DNA of 64,000 nucleotides, from NCBI GenBank assembly GCA_905331475.1, contig CAJNYU010000714.1:46018-110017 (forward strand), given 5' to 3'. The stretch comes from Rotaria socialis. Its lineage: Eukaryota; Rotifera; Eurotatoria; Philodinida; Philodinidae. Positions within the stretch are counted from its first letter, which is position 1; the number at the start of each line of letters is the position of its first letter. Positions 1-11,209 of this stretch are shown here, in pieces. The notes under the pieces were generated by a model, which made no database searches, had not been told where the DNA came from, and saw nothing but the letters and a program-made list of their open reading frames with translations. A program made the translations under genes and the position numbers.

Positions 1-2139
1 TTTGTTTTTCTTCTTCTGTATGATGCGCATTTTGAATATGAAAATACAAAATATTTACAATATATAAACATCCATGCTTATAAATATTTTTGTACTCTCG
101 TATCTTATTAAAAGTCAAACATTGATTCTACTTGTAGTGCAAGTGTGGGAAAAACAAGAGACTAATATTAATGAAATTTGAGTCATATAAAACGAACAAG
201 TAGTTATCATCATAATTTACGTTTTTTTGTTTTAATTGACTTTTACCATTTCAAGTATTATTTAATAAGATACTGAAGGCTAAGAAAAATCATACTAAGC
301 TCGTTTGCAGTTTTACTCATTGAAAAATCTCAGTATTAATCTGATTTTAATATGAGCTTTTTCTCATCGTTGGCCATCGTCACATGAACGATAGATTATT
401 AATATGAAATAATGTCTCGAAAAGAAAAACGCAAAATTTCACGAAAAACTTATTCATAGAAAAAATAATCAGCTTCTATATACTTCTCTATTCAGATTAA
501 TTTTTATTGTAAAAAAGACTTTTAATAGCTATATTTTCATATCGAAATCGACACTCATATTACTACAAAGATGCCCATATTTAAATCAGTTGGTTTCTGT
601 TTTTCAATATTCTGATTTCATCTATCATTACGTATTAAACATCGACTAATCCACCTCTCCGAGTCACTTTTATAGTTCTTCATATTCATTTGTATGCGCC
701 ATTCATTCAATCTCTCTTAATCTACATTTAACTGCTTTCTAATTGCAGTTAAAATGTTTTTAGAAATCGACATTGATATCGAATTTATGTTTTATCTTTG
801 AATAATTACATTGTTTTGTGCTTTAAATCAATGCACTCATTTGGTATCCTCTTAAACCTAAATCAAACGTTATACATGACGTACTTTTTCAAAAATTCCA
901 ACTTCTGAAATTTACATGACAACTCGTGTCTTCACAGTAAAATTATTCAAATGAATGAAAAGATTTTCTAACACACTTTCGGCAATGAATCAGTCTTTTT
1001 TCTTCATTAGACGGTAACAATGAAGTCTTGAAAACAAATTCACGGTTTATACTACTTGTATGAAATATGTTGAGACAATTAGAGCATAACAAAAGAAAAG
1101 CATTATTTTATGGATGGTATAAAACAAATACTGTGCTTATTAAGATTTCAGTGCAATGTGAGAAAAACTCTTGACGGCGATTGAAGAATTTTCGTGATCG
1201 ATTGAAAAACTGAAACGGTGTGGATTTCCTGGTGAATTAGAATATGGGAGATGCAAAATTACGCATACTATCGGAAACAGTTTGAAAAATTAATCTCCAT
1301 TTTCATCTACCACACCCTTTGAATTATAAATGAAGAAGACGGAAAATATCTTCGAAGGTAAAAATGTCGAAATACGTGTCGGTGCGGTGTGTTTAGATGC
1401 CTGAATACAGTGACTGTGACATTGAACTGAAACTTGCAACCAAACGCAAAAATAATATTTTTATTTTCAGATCAGATACATTCACATTGATCCTATCGAT
1501 ATTTATCTTTGTTTTGATCTCTTTTAATCTACAACTCTTATTTAATAAATGGAGATTTTCGAATAGATTATACAAGCATGGAGAGAACCTTCTCATGTGA
1601 AGATATCCCAAACGATGATTCGACTTTCGGCAAGTGTTTAAAAGAAATATTTTTCTATATCTTTATGGAAGCAACTTTCGTTCATTCTAACAAGGAAACG
1701 ATCAAGTCTTGATGATGATTTATTCTCTTCCTATGCTGAAAGCAACATTTGCGTAGAATCGTCTCATGGTTTGTTATTTTATAGTATACAAACTTTGAAG
1801 ACGTTTACAAGGTAAAAGTTTATTGCTATTCGAACAGTACCTTTTATTTAACAGCTAATGACATCTGTCACCGATCTCATGTCTGGTCTAGCATTAAAAC
1901 AGAACCAATGAATGATAAGAATGCCGCCGATAGGGTAGGATTCCGCCTATAAATAAACAATCTGACTATCTATATTTTTTGACGGCACAGCATTATTTCT
2001 GAGTGAAGATATGTAGGCGTAATTTCAAAAAGTACTGAATATTATAATGCAAAATAATAACTGTTTGATTCCGTCGAATAAAAAAGCAAGCCTTTAAAGT
2101 AATTTTAGTATGTAACTATTAAACTTATTCTAAAATACA
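1..2139. other. Intergenic, no gene recognised
   Basis: AT-rich sequence without a convincing coding exon on either strand. Two overlapping short open frames near 1393-1611 lie opposite each other and match no family I know. A pyrimidine-rich AG acceptor (aattttag, ending at 2108) lies 31 bases before the AKTIP start codon and may be a 5' UTR or trans-splice acceptor. Confidence 0.5.
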
Positions 2140-5100
2140 ATGGAAAAAAATGAATATGCCCTCGATTATATTCTTCAAGCAGAATAGTAAGAATAGAATA
2201 TTTTAAAAAGATCAAATGAAATTGTTAAATTCTTTTAGTAATCTGCTTCGAAAACAATTTATACCTGGCATAATTGTCATTCCATCTGGAAAATCAAATC
2301 TAAGTAAAATTCTTTTTTTTTATTAATCGATATATTGGTTAAAGCAATCGATTATTTCTAGTATGGAATGGTGTTCATTTTATATCTCAAGGTCCTTATG
2401 AAGGTGGCGTTTTTCGTTTTTCAATTCTAATACCCAATACATTTCCTGATGGCGATTGTCCAGTTTGTATTTCCATAGGAGTTGACACTGTTTTTCTCTA
2501 GTAAAAAAAATTTCGTTTTAGCAAGTATACTTTTCACCATCTGTATATCATCCTCAAATAAATGCACAAACAGGTGAACTTGACATTAAACGCTATTTTC
2601 CTGTGTGGAAGTAAGTTAAGACATTAAAAAGAGTTTTGATCACGATGACAACTTATTTACATAGACGTAATGGGCATCATCTTTGGCAAGTACTACGTTA
2701 TATTCGGCGTATATTTCAAAAAATTGAAATTACGAATGCAATTAATTTGGATGCAGCACAACTGTAAAATTTAGTCAAAATGTGTATCAAACCTTGTCTT
2801 TTTAAAATGTTTTTAGATATGAACATGACCCAGGAGCATTTCTCTTAAAAGTATCTGAATGTGTCAATCAATCAAAAGATAATATTTATATTCCCGATTC
2901 ATTAACTTCTGATGATCCCCATGCTATTGTGTAAGTTGCATTCCCTTATTTAAAAAAAGAAAAGCTTTCATCTATAATGAATAACTATTATCTTGCACAA
3001 AGATGTAGTTTCTATATAGAAAATTATAATGCAACTATACTATAAAAATGTAACGAACGGATAATTATTATTAAAAAAAACCTCGTAGATACTTCGTAAA
3101 GAAGCAAACGTTATCGTCACTAGTAAAGCAGCTAGTTTGAGTGCATAATTATGCTGAAATTACGTTGGTGTCAGAGCCGAACATGATTTGATTAAAAATA
3201 AAAATATTTATCTTTTCTTTATGTTGAAAGCTAAACGTCAAAAAGTAAAAGATATTAAAAGGTCAAAAACGTCGAACTTTGAAATATGTCTAAGGGTGAT
3301 AAATACCGAAAATTCAACATCGAAGGGTTAAAAATCCTGACAGATCTTATATGGCAGTAATGATAGAGAAGACTTATTGTAATAGGCCTTACAGTGCAAC
3401 TTATTTCCTTATTTTATCTTGATACTTCGAAAATTTTCCTAGGATTGAAGAATAGGCACTCCTCCATATCAGTGACATAGCATTTTTTGATGATTATCGA
3501 GTACAGAACATACTATATATAGACTTCCTCTATTTAATGATACATGTATTAACAGTTTCTATTGCGTACTGTTGATATATCAACAGGCAACGGTACCTTC
3601 ATCATCATGACTTTGATAGATAGTGCAATAAAGATAGTGCTACTCATTGACCTGAGAGTAGTACTCAATATAATCTAATGAATAAGACGTTTACTACTAA
3701 TATGCCGGAGAAAAGTTATCTACACTTGTCTACGTAAAATTTGTTCTCTACTGAAAAACTTCTAATTATTTTTTCTTCGTAATGAAGATCGAAAAAAAAA
3801 CAAATAATCTTATTTTATATCTGCATTAAGAGTTCTCGAAGTGAGTACATTCTCATACACAAGAGTTCAGCATCCATCTAAAAGCATTTTACTCAAAATA
3901 AATCTTAATAATGAGAAAAGCTCTTCGTTCTTGGATAGGGGTCCTTTATCTCTACGTCGATTGGTAATATGACTCGCACTGTGTGAACAGCATATTCATG
4001 TAAATAACGAGATAAAGCATGGCATTACCTGTATTGGAATATCAAAACAGTCATAGAGCATCAGTTTGTATTGATCATGCTTTCTGTTTTTATGTAAACA
4101 ATGATTTTGACATACCTGCTTATTCTGAATAATATTACTCAAACGAATTAATGAAGAAAACAAAAATAGATAGGTTAACTTTTACTAAAACTCAGTAAAC
4201 AATAGAGGTAGTTGAATGATTGAAAGCATTTTCTAGTATTTAATATATTCAATTTAAACTAATAAAAGTTTGTTTTGATTCGAAGGCTTGTGTTTCAGGC
4301 ACACTTCTCCATTGCTATAGAAAATATTTATTTTTATGTTCTACAAAAATTGCTATTTCCGTAGAATAAATCATTATTTAAGCTAATGAATTATCAATAA
4401 AGAAGAAAAACATCGTCAAATAAAATTGAAGGCTAGTTGCACGTAAATTCTTATTATTTACATAAAATAAAACAATGAGAACTTGTTAATTATGAGCCTT
4501 TGCGTAAGCTTATCACTTTGACTCAGTCTGTACTGTACTCATATAAGGTTTCATAATCAATCAGTCTTACTGTTATAGTTAAGTCTTTCTAAATGCAAAC
4601 GTATCGATAATATTGCTCGATATCCACAGACGATCTTTGCGTCGTCCCATATTAGTACCAAATTCCTTTTCAAATTCAAGCAACAATAATCTAAACTTCG
4701 GCTTTCTCGATATTTCATTGTTTCTTTTTGAAGTTTATCACTTATAAAAATAAATATTTCTTATAGATTTTCTCCGTGGAATGAAAGATTACAAGCGGTA
4801 CAACAGCATCTTTTAACCGGAACAAAGGTAACTTGATGTTTAACTAATAGACTTTAAAAATTCGATATAAAATTACTTCGTACCAGAAAACATTTTCTCC
4901 TACTGGTACAAATCAAAAAGAGGATAACAGTTTGTGTAAGTGCCTTAATGCATGTGCACGTTCTAATCTGATTTGTCCTTTTTTGAAAAAATGACTAGAA
5001 AACATTGTGTTCTCTTTATTTTTTCGCTTGGTTAATGAAAACTTGATAATGCTTCTTGTAATTTAAAATTTTAGTTGACAGTAAGATTCGATTTGATTCT

Positions 5101-5270
5101 TTACACATAGCATGTTTTTATTTCATTTTTAATAGATTTATGCATTGAAATTTTGTTTTCAATTTTTATTTTAGCAAGCGTTTGATAATATTCAAGGTTT
5201 ATCATGGATGAAGCCAGGTGTTTATCAAATATTAACACGAGAAGATACTTTAACAAGCCATCAAAATTAA
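2140..5270 (+). CDS. AKTIP: AKTIP/FTS homolog, inactive ubiquitin-conjugating enzyme variant
   Basis: Nine exons: 2140-2186, 2239-2303, 2362-2462, 2522-2610, 2665-2763, 2817-2930, 4767-4827, 4887-4935 and 5179-5270, giving 238 residues. The protein has a UBC fold with the family's hallmark stretches WNGVHFISQGPYEGGVF, GELDIKRYFPVWKRN and a C-terminal GLSWMKPG. Where active E2 enzymes carry the catalytic cysteine this protein reads GELDIKR, as AKTIP does, so it is predicted to be catalytically dead. AKTIP (Fused Toes) is known as part of the FTS-Hook-FHIP complex, which links endosomal cargo to dynein, and it is also linked to telomere maintenance. Exon 9 uses the second of two nearby acceptors (ttagcaag), because the first gives an immediate stop. 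Intron 6 is about 1.8 kb, while the others are about 50-60 nt except intron 8 (243 nt). Riboflavin kinase follows 115 bases downstream. Confidence 0.9.
2931..4766 (+). other. Long intron 6 of the AKTIP gene
   Basis: This 1,836-nt intron separates the exon ending at DDPHAIV from the exon starting FSPWNE. No coding exon, tRNA or clear inverted repeat was seen in it. It is about thirty times longer than the typical introns of the gene, so a decayed insertion is possible, but I could not define ends. Confidence 0.6.
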
Positions 5271-5385
5271 CTTTATAACATACAAAATGTTGTTGTCTTG
5301 TAGTTTTTTTCTTTTTTGTATCTTTTCTGCATATTTATTAATTCATAGTTGATATAATATCTTATTAGCATATGATTTTTAGATT
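5271..5385 (+). promoter_or_regulatory. AKTIP-RFK intercistronic spacer with candidate trans-splice acceptor
   Basis: The 115-base gap is T-rich and ends with an acceptor-like tract (tgatttttag, AG at 5381-5382) directly before the RFK start codon. In trans-splicing animals such a spacer carries the spliced-leader acceptor of a downstream operon gene. This is inference from spacing and consensus; an ordinary short promoter or 5' UTR intron is the alternative. Confidence 0.4.
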
Positions 5386-7766
5386 ATGATCGAATTCCCA
5401 TTTCCATATTTGACTACAGGCACTATTGTTCACGGCTGTGGGCGCGGAAGTAAAGAACTCGGCTGTCCTACAGGTATTTATATAGAAACTAATGAGATAT
5501 TTAATTAAATGTTTCTGTTTGAATTCTAGCAAATTTAGATGCAAGTTCTATTGAAAATTTACCATCGGAAATTGATGAAGGTGTATATTTTGGATGGGCG
5601 CAATTTTTAACAAACAACAACGATGAACTTTATAAACTTGTAGCTAGTGTGGGAACAAATCCATTTTATAAATGTAAAGTGAAGACGCTGGTATGTTAAG
5701 AAAATAATTATTTTCATTGTGGTTTTTAATTGAATTCAAGTTTAGGAAGTCCATCTGATGCATAATTTTGAAAGTGATTTTTATGGTGAAAAATTAAAAA
5801 TTGTTCTTCTCGGTGAAATTCGTAAGATGACTTCGTTTAAAGATGCAAGTAAGAAATGCGCATATTCCTTGTTGGTGAATACAATCGAGTAACGTCACTA
5901 CTGATTTACAAAAATTTTTGTATCGTTTCGTTCATTCCCTGGCAGAAATCTGCTTAAGTTCGTGTTCAATCAACTAAAGAAATAGTTAAAATTGATTTTG
6001 ATTATGAAACGTAGAAATTGAAATTATTTTGTTTTAACAGTTTTATGATTGTTTTAGAAATATAAAACTCGAAATCTTTAATAAACTATTTTGTTTTTTG
6101 AATATGTAGTTAATTCAGGAGACGCTATACGGTTAAAAATTTGAAAAAATGACTATTTAAGAATTGTAATCATGTGTTTCATTGTTAGGATAATGTTGAA
6201 ATCGCTAGTCTTCATTTTGTTTTTAGATTTTTTAAATCATTGATTCTGATTCAATATCGTCGTTTCTTGTTTTTTTTCTTTATAAAATCGCATTTAGACG
6301 GAAGTTCATAACGGAAGCTACGGTTTTTTATCATTTATTAATGAAGAATTATTTTAATGTAGTTATAACATATTACAAAGACTGCCTATCCGTTGCAGTG
6401 CAGCTTTTAGCATAAAAAAGCATGAACTTTATGAGTTCACACGGAAAAAAAATTTCTCATATTACTTACTAAGAATACATAGAACAAAATGGCATAAATG
6501 TGTTCTAGGAAATGTTATTTTAATATTTGTAATAAATAAATATTCAAGCACTACTCTGAAAATTAATTTGCCTGCATCAGTTTCAATTCATCTCATAAAA
6601 GAAATAATGATCAGTCGGTATAACTAAATACAATATTGAAAAAAAAGAGTTGTTTTTTTCTCCCTTCTTTTGATTAAAAAAAAACACCATTTTCAAAGAG
6701 AAAATTTTAGTCAAAAATGATAGAAAAATAATTTACCGTATGTACCAGCTAGCTATTGGTTGAAGATAATATTGTATATTTAAAAAATCGTTGCGATCTT
6801 ATGTCTTATTATTCTGTATGGAAAGTTTCTAGCGATGGGTAAAAGAAGGTGAAATAGGAAGTAGTAACGCACTAAAGAAGAAAAACAAAGACAAAGTTAT
6901 TCATCTAAAATAGTCATTATTTCCTTGTTGAGTTTGACAAAGGATTCGTATAGGCATTTCATAATTATATAATTTTATTCATGTAGAAAGATTCAATTGA
7001 ATTTAAAAAGCGGCTCATAAAGCATAGAAAAATACAAAATGATAAACTGAATGAAAGACAATAATAATAGAAAAAAAGTTGAATTTATTGACACATTTTT
7101 CTTGTTCAATCGACATATCATAAGCAACATATAAATCTCAGTGCAAAGAAAAACAACAGGAAATAATGAACGAGAATATAGTTACTGTAACAATTAGTTT
7201 TCTTTTCTCCGTTGGTAAGGAATGTTTTCAAGAAATATAGCACCTACTAAAATTGAAATATCTGTCGAACGTAGAACATTTCCTATTCAACATTGAGTTC
7301 GGGCATCCGTTTCGGATACAAATAACATGTTAGATTTTCTATAATAATGATGTATATTCGTAGCTGTTTGCCACTATTATTCGCTTAGTTTTCTAGGCCA
7401 CTATATATTTTTTATTTGTCTAGCTTGAGATGCTCTAAAAGTAAAAGTGGTCGAAGTGAAAAAGTTATTACATTCTAGACTTCTTATTTTTACAAACAAT
7501 AAAATAACAATTATATGAGTAAAATGCAGCAAAACAAAAGCTAAATTTGCTGTACTAGTTGTTAGACACATTTATCTCTGAGCAAAATAAAAGACAAACA
7601 TATTTCATAGGTTTTCTAAGCTATTAGCAATATTCTTTGCATTATGTATGCTTAATTTCTAGATGAATTGGCTATGGCTATTCAGAATGATATCGCTAAA
7701 GCCCACCATGAACTTGATTCTGATCAATGCCGTCAATATTTAAATCATCCATATTTTAAAAATTAA
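5386..7766 (+). CDS. RFK: Riboflavin kinase
   Basis: Four exons: 5386-5473, 5530-5690, 5746-5848 and 7663-7766, giving 151 residues against about 155 in mammals. The enzyme phosphorylates riboflavin with ATP to make FMN, the first step of flavin cofactor synthesis. The glycine-rich nucleotide/flavin motif GCGRGSKELGCPTAN lies at about residues 16-30. VGTNPFYK and EVHLMHNFESDFYGEKL match the conserved core carrying the catalytic glutamate. It starts 115 bases after the AKTIP stop, and the ATG sits four bases after a candidate acceptor (atttttag), which would suit trans-splicing of a two-gene message. An AATAAA at 7791-7796 lies 25 bases after the stop. The third intron is about 1.8 kb and no gene was recognised in it. 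Confidence 0.93.
5849..7662 (+). other. Long intron 3 of the RFK gene
   Basis: This 1,814-nt intron lies before the last coding exon. I see AT-rich sequence with homopolymer runs but no gene, and no clear repeat boundaries. Confidence 0.6.
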
Positions 7767-7845
7767 TTTAGATTTTTCTTCTTATCGAATAATAAAACAA
7801 ATCAAGTGTATGAAAAAAAAAGAAAAAAAAAAGACTAAAACTTTT

Positions 7846-8208
7846 TTATTCATCTGCGAACTCCATTGATTCGTCGTAACGTGTAGCAGCTGATACTTCA
7901 CGGTTATCAACGTTGAATATCGGATGACGACCAAATGTAAAATTTTCAACACGTTTGTAAGCTTCAGATCTTTGTAATGGACCAAAGATCATAAAACAAA
8001 CACCCAATATCGATAAGATTGATAAAACGAAAATAATGAGAAGTGAATTAGAAAATAAATTATTTGTCATTGTTGAAGATGATGAAGTTGATATTTCATA
8101 TGTACAATTTTCAAGTGTGCTGTTAATTAACGTATTTGCACATAAAATTGATGATGACAAATTATTCGAAAACTGAAAATGGGTGTCATTACGAATTCGT
8201 ATCAACAT
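7846..8208 (-). CDS. Small single-pass membrane protein, unknown function
   Basis: A single open frame of 120 residues; I do not recognise a family. Residues 1-50 are polar, with possible N-glycosylation sequons (NLS, NST, NCT). Residues about 54-75 form one strongly hydrophobic segment (LLIIFVLSILSILGVCFMIF). The tail of about 45 residues is charged and ends acidic (DESMEFADE). There is no classical signal peptide, so either topology is possible. The gene converges on riboflavin kinase, with 79 bases between the two stop codons. Coding status is supported by the hydrophobic block, the biased composition and the lack of competing frames, but not by homology. Confidence 0.55.
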   Translation of the reverse strand: MLIRIRNDTHFQFSNNLSSSILCANTLINSTLENCTYEISTSSSSTMTNNLFSNSLLIIFVLSILSILGVCFMIFGPLQRSEAYKRVENFTFGRHPIFNVDNREVSAATRYDESMEFADE

Positions 8209-9632
8209 TGCGTATAGTAGTATAGATCAATTATATAATACGTAATAGTATAGAAAGCTTCATATACAACTATGAAGTCTTTCTTTTTGGCAATGACGCT
8301 TTAAGATTGACTTGAATCAAATTGATCTAATCGTTCTTTTGTTTCATAATTGTTTTACCATTATTATTTTTCTTTCACATACATTTATATACTCATTCAG
8401 TCTACAAGAATTGAAATAAGAGAATAGAAAAGAAAAAGAAATAGAAAAACAAAAAAAGAGAACTTGTATTTCTATACTATTTGTTAAAAAACTGTCAGAT
8501 TAGAGAAAAGAAAAGAAAAGATGATGAATTAGTTTTTTTTTTGTTCAAGTACCTTGAATGTTTTAGATATTTAGATTCTATGTTTCTTTATTTCTCAGTT
8601 TCCGAAGAATGCAATCGCAAAACTAGAGAGGTACGGAACGTTAAATATTTATGTTCTAGGTTGCTTTGTTCAAATGGAGCATTTTTAATACGGGTCTTTT
8701 GTAAAACGCATAACAATTACACGTAGCTCGATATGTAGATGTATATGCATGTGGATAAATAGACACAAGTAAATAATAAATTGGATACTATGACTGTTTC
8801 TCATGAGCTTACACGATAGCAATACTATAGAAAAAAAAACCATATGGCTACATCTGTTTGCTCTAATGTGGGACCAAGCGTATAGACTTACTTTTTTCTT
8901 TTCTTTTTCTCTAGTATTCCATGTCAGCGACAAATCCAATATTCCAATCTATAGAGACAAAGAGAGGAAGAGAAAAAGACGGAAACAGTAACGGATTTAG
9001 AGGAGGAGCTGGTCGGACACTTGCTCGTCCTTTCAAATTTGGTACACTATTTTTCACAACGAAATCGAGCGAAAAGCGGTGTCACATTTCATCGCATGAA
9101 TTTCAAGATGCATTTTTTACGCATCATTGTCATTCGATTTTTATTAGCATCTCAAGTTCTCCATTGAACGTACATAGGTACGAAGAATATTACAAAAATA
9201 AGATTGGTCATGAAATAGAATTACCGTCACATCAAATACAATGACTAAAACCAATTTCAAACTGGGTGCTTGAAATAAAGCAAAGAAAAATATCATTAGT
9301 ATTTATATTCTTGCATATACTTTTTCTTCCTGATGTTATGTAAACTACTGAGAGTAAATTAACTAAAAAGTTTTAAAATAAACATACACTAACGCCCTCT
9401 GTCAATTGAGATTTTCTCAAAATAGACTACTTTTTTTTAACAGCTAAAATATTTCATCGTTTTCCAATAATTAACATTCACGAAAGAAAAACGCTTGAAA
9501 TTTTTCTTCAACTTGCAAATTTCAATTTGAAATATTTCTAATTGTTATGTTAAATCATGGAAATAATCCATTTGAGTTTTAGATTGTTTATTTGTTCCAG
9601 TATCAATATTGTCAAGTTTAGAAGCGACGTAC
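8209..9632. other. Intergenic, no convincing gene
   Basis: Several short open frames occur (for example 8921-9244) but none has recognisable domains or splice partners. A candidate acceptor (tttgttccag, AG at 9599-9600) precedes the chromo-shadow gene by 32 bases. Confidence 0.5.
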
Positions 9633-10028
9633 ATGACTGAATCCTCTGATGATATCATTGTTCTTTCTGATGAAGACGAAGAAATAAAAATCGAGTCTAT
9701 TGCTGATGCAAAAATATCTAAACCTATCAATAAATCTCGTGCATGTGCAACTCGAAAAAATACGTCTTTAAAATCAACTATTCAAAATCGTGCACCCACA
9801 CTTATTTTAACTGAACCAAAATCAATATCTTATGGCATTGAGCGCGGCTATAAACTAAAACGTATTCTTGGTGTCAAACGTTTAATAACTGAAAAACAAT
9901 TACTGTACCTTGTTGAATATGAATTATGTGATGATCACGAATTTGTACCATCAAATATTTTGCGTCAATATTGTAATGAAGATATATTAATAGAATATCT
10001 TGAAAAATTAGCACAATTTACTGATTAA
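9633..10028 (+). CDS. Chromo-shadow domain protein with SUMO-interacting motif (HP1-like)
   Basis: The start is placed at the first ATG after a candidate acceptor, giving 131 residues; the frame is open a little further upstream but only from TTG. Residues about 6-16 (IIVLSDEDEE) are a textbook SUMO-interacting motif: a hydrophobic core followed by acidic residues. The middle is basic. The last 60 residues, from GYKLKRILGVKR through LLYLVEYELCDDHEFVP to ILIEYLEKLAQF, follow the HP1 chromo-shadow pattern. That domain dimerises and binds PxVxL peptides in heterochromatin proteins. No chromodomain is present, so this is not a full HP1. It is first in a tight same-strand cluster, with RNASEH2C starting 46 bases after its stop. 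A missed upstream exon is possible. Confidence 0.75.
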   Translation: MTESSDDIIVLSDEDEEIKIESIADAKISKPINKSRACATRKNTSLKSTIQNRAPTLILTEPKSISYGIERGYKLKRILGVKRLITEKQLLYLVEYELCDDHEFVPSNILRQYCNEDILIEYLEKLAQFTD

Positions 10029-10074
10029 AAGCAACGATATTTTGTTTATTTTCCAGATAAAATATTCATCTAAC
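10029..10074 (+). promoter_or_regulatory. Intercistronic acceptor before RNASEH2C
   Basis: Only 46 bases separate the stop of the chromo-shadow gene from the next ATG. They include a tract ending in tttattttccag (AG at 10055-10056), a strong splice acceptor with no donor of the same gene upstream. It is best explained as a trans-splice acceptor in a polycistronic transcript. Confidence 0.6.
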
Positions 10075-10398
10075 ATGTCTTCTAACGTATATTCAATGCC
10101 ATGTTCGATTGATGTTCCATCAACAATTACTAGTGATATCAAAAGACATTTTACAAATTCAATTAAACAAAAAGATAATCATGACAATAAATGTGTAGCA
10201 TCATTTCGTGGTCGACCATTAGACGGCGAACAACTTAATATACCTGATGATTATATTGGTGTTTTAACAAACTCATCCAAAATTGTTTCATCGTTCGATA
10301 AGTTAACATATTTCAATTTGGATTGTTCAACTTCAAAAAATGATTGTTTAGCTCGTAGTATAGCATGGCTTTCATTAGCAAAAATACTTCATGAATAA
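10075..10398 (+). CDS. RNASEH2C: Ribonuclease H2 subunit C
   Basis: A single exon of 107 residues, shorter than human (164). The family signature is clear: an N-terminal MPCSIDV strand, then VASFRGRPLDGEQLNIPDDY matching the conserved FRGR-L-GE block, and the closing SIAWLSLAKILHE helix region. RNase H2 is a three-subunit nuclear enzyme that cleaves the RNA of RNA:DNA hybrids and removes single ribonucleotides from DNA. Subunit C is a non-catalytic scaffold partner of subunit B. The start chosen is the first ATG after the acceptor at 10056; the frame is open slightly upstream without ATG. It is the second gene of the three-gene cluster, and RPL15 follows 73 bases after the stop. Confidence 0.88.
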   Translation: MSSNVYSMPCSIDVPSTITSDIKRHFTNSIKQKDNHDNKCVASFRGRPLDGEQLNIPDDYIGVLTNSSKIVSSFDKLTYFNLDCSTSKNDCLARSIAWLSLAKILHE

Positions 10399-10471
10399 AA
10401 AAAATATATTCTGCTCTTTATGTGAAATAAAATTCTTCTGTTGATCTATTGTAGATTAAAAAGTTGACATC
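10399..10471 (+). promoter_or_regulatory. Intercistronic acceptor before RPL15
   Basis: The 73-base spacer contains a T-rich tract ending tctattgtag (AG at 10453-10454), 17 bases before the RPL15 ATG. No donor of the same gene is upstream. It is read as a second trans-splice acceptor of the cluster. An aataaa hexamer lies at 10427-10432 in the same spacer and could serve as polyadenylation signal for the upstream gene. Confidence 0.55.
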
Positions 10472-11209
10472 ATGGGTGCATATAAATATCTACAAGAAAT
10501 TTACCGTAAAAAACAAAGTGATGTAATGCGTTTTATTTTCCGTATTCGTACATGGCATTATCGACAACTAGCTGCTATTCATCGTGCACCAAAATCTACA
10601 CGACCAGAAAAGGCACGACGTGTCGGCTATAAAGCTAAAGCTGGATATGTAAATAGACAAAATATTGTTGATTTATTAATTATCTGTTTTTTTCTGTTAA
10701 TATGAAATTTAGGTCATCTATCGTGTCCGTGTTCGACGTGGTTCACGAAAGAAGCCAGTACCAAAAGGTCAAGTATATGGTAAACCAAAACATCAAGGTA
10801 TCAACCAATTGAAATTTCAACGTTCATTACAATCAGTTGCTGAAGAACGTGTTGGACGTCGTTGCCCAACATTACGTGTACTTAACTCATATTGGATTGC
10901 ACAAGATGCAACATACAAATTCTATGAAGTTGTACTTATTGATCCATGTCACAAAGGTAAATGAATCGAATATATTTGGTGATATTAGAATTGAGTTTCC
11001 AATGTTTATGATTAGGTATTCGTAATGATGCACGTATCAACTGGATCTGTAAAGCAAATAAGAAACACCGTGAATTACGTGGTTTAACATCAGCTGGAAG
11101 AAAATCTCGTGGACTTGGCCATGGTCATCGTTATTCGCTTGCAACAGGTGGATCACGTCGTACATGCTGGAAACGTCGCCAACAGCTCAGTCTCCGACGA
11201 TTTCGTTAA
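10472..11209 (+). CDS. RPL15: 60S ribosomal protein L15 (eL15)
   Basis: Three exons: 10472-10648, 10713-10956 and 11016-11209, giving 204 residues, exactly the usual length. Conserved blocks read [20 protein letters not shown] at the start, [20 protein letters not shown] and [15 protein letters not shown] in the middle, and [15 protein letters not shown] towards the end. The protein is a basic structural component of the large ribosomal subunit. It is the last gene of the cluster, so a constitutive ribosomal-protein promoter may drive or share the upstream genes. A possible ATTAAA polyadenylation signal lies near 11307. Confidence 0.97.

Noticed and set aside
8921..9244. Plus-strand open frame of 107 codons
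   Set aside because: Low-complexity, Lys/Arg/Ser/His-rich, no domain, no splice partners, no supported start context.
9609..9632. Upstream extension of the chromo-shadow protein
   Set aside because: It begins at TTG, not ATG, just after a candidate acceptor; the first ATG is at 9633.
10042..10074. Upstream extension of RNASEH2C by 11 codons
   Set aside because: It begins at TTG within the pyrimidine tract of a splice acceptor; the ATG at 10075 fits better.
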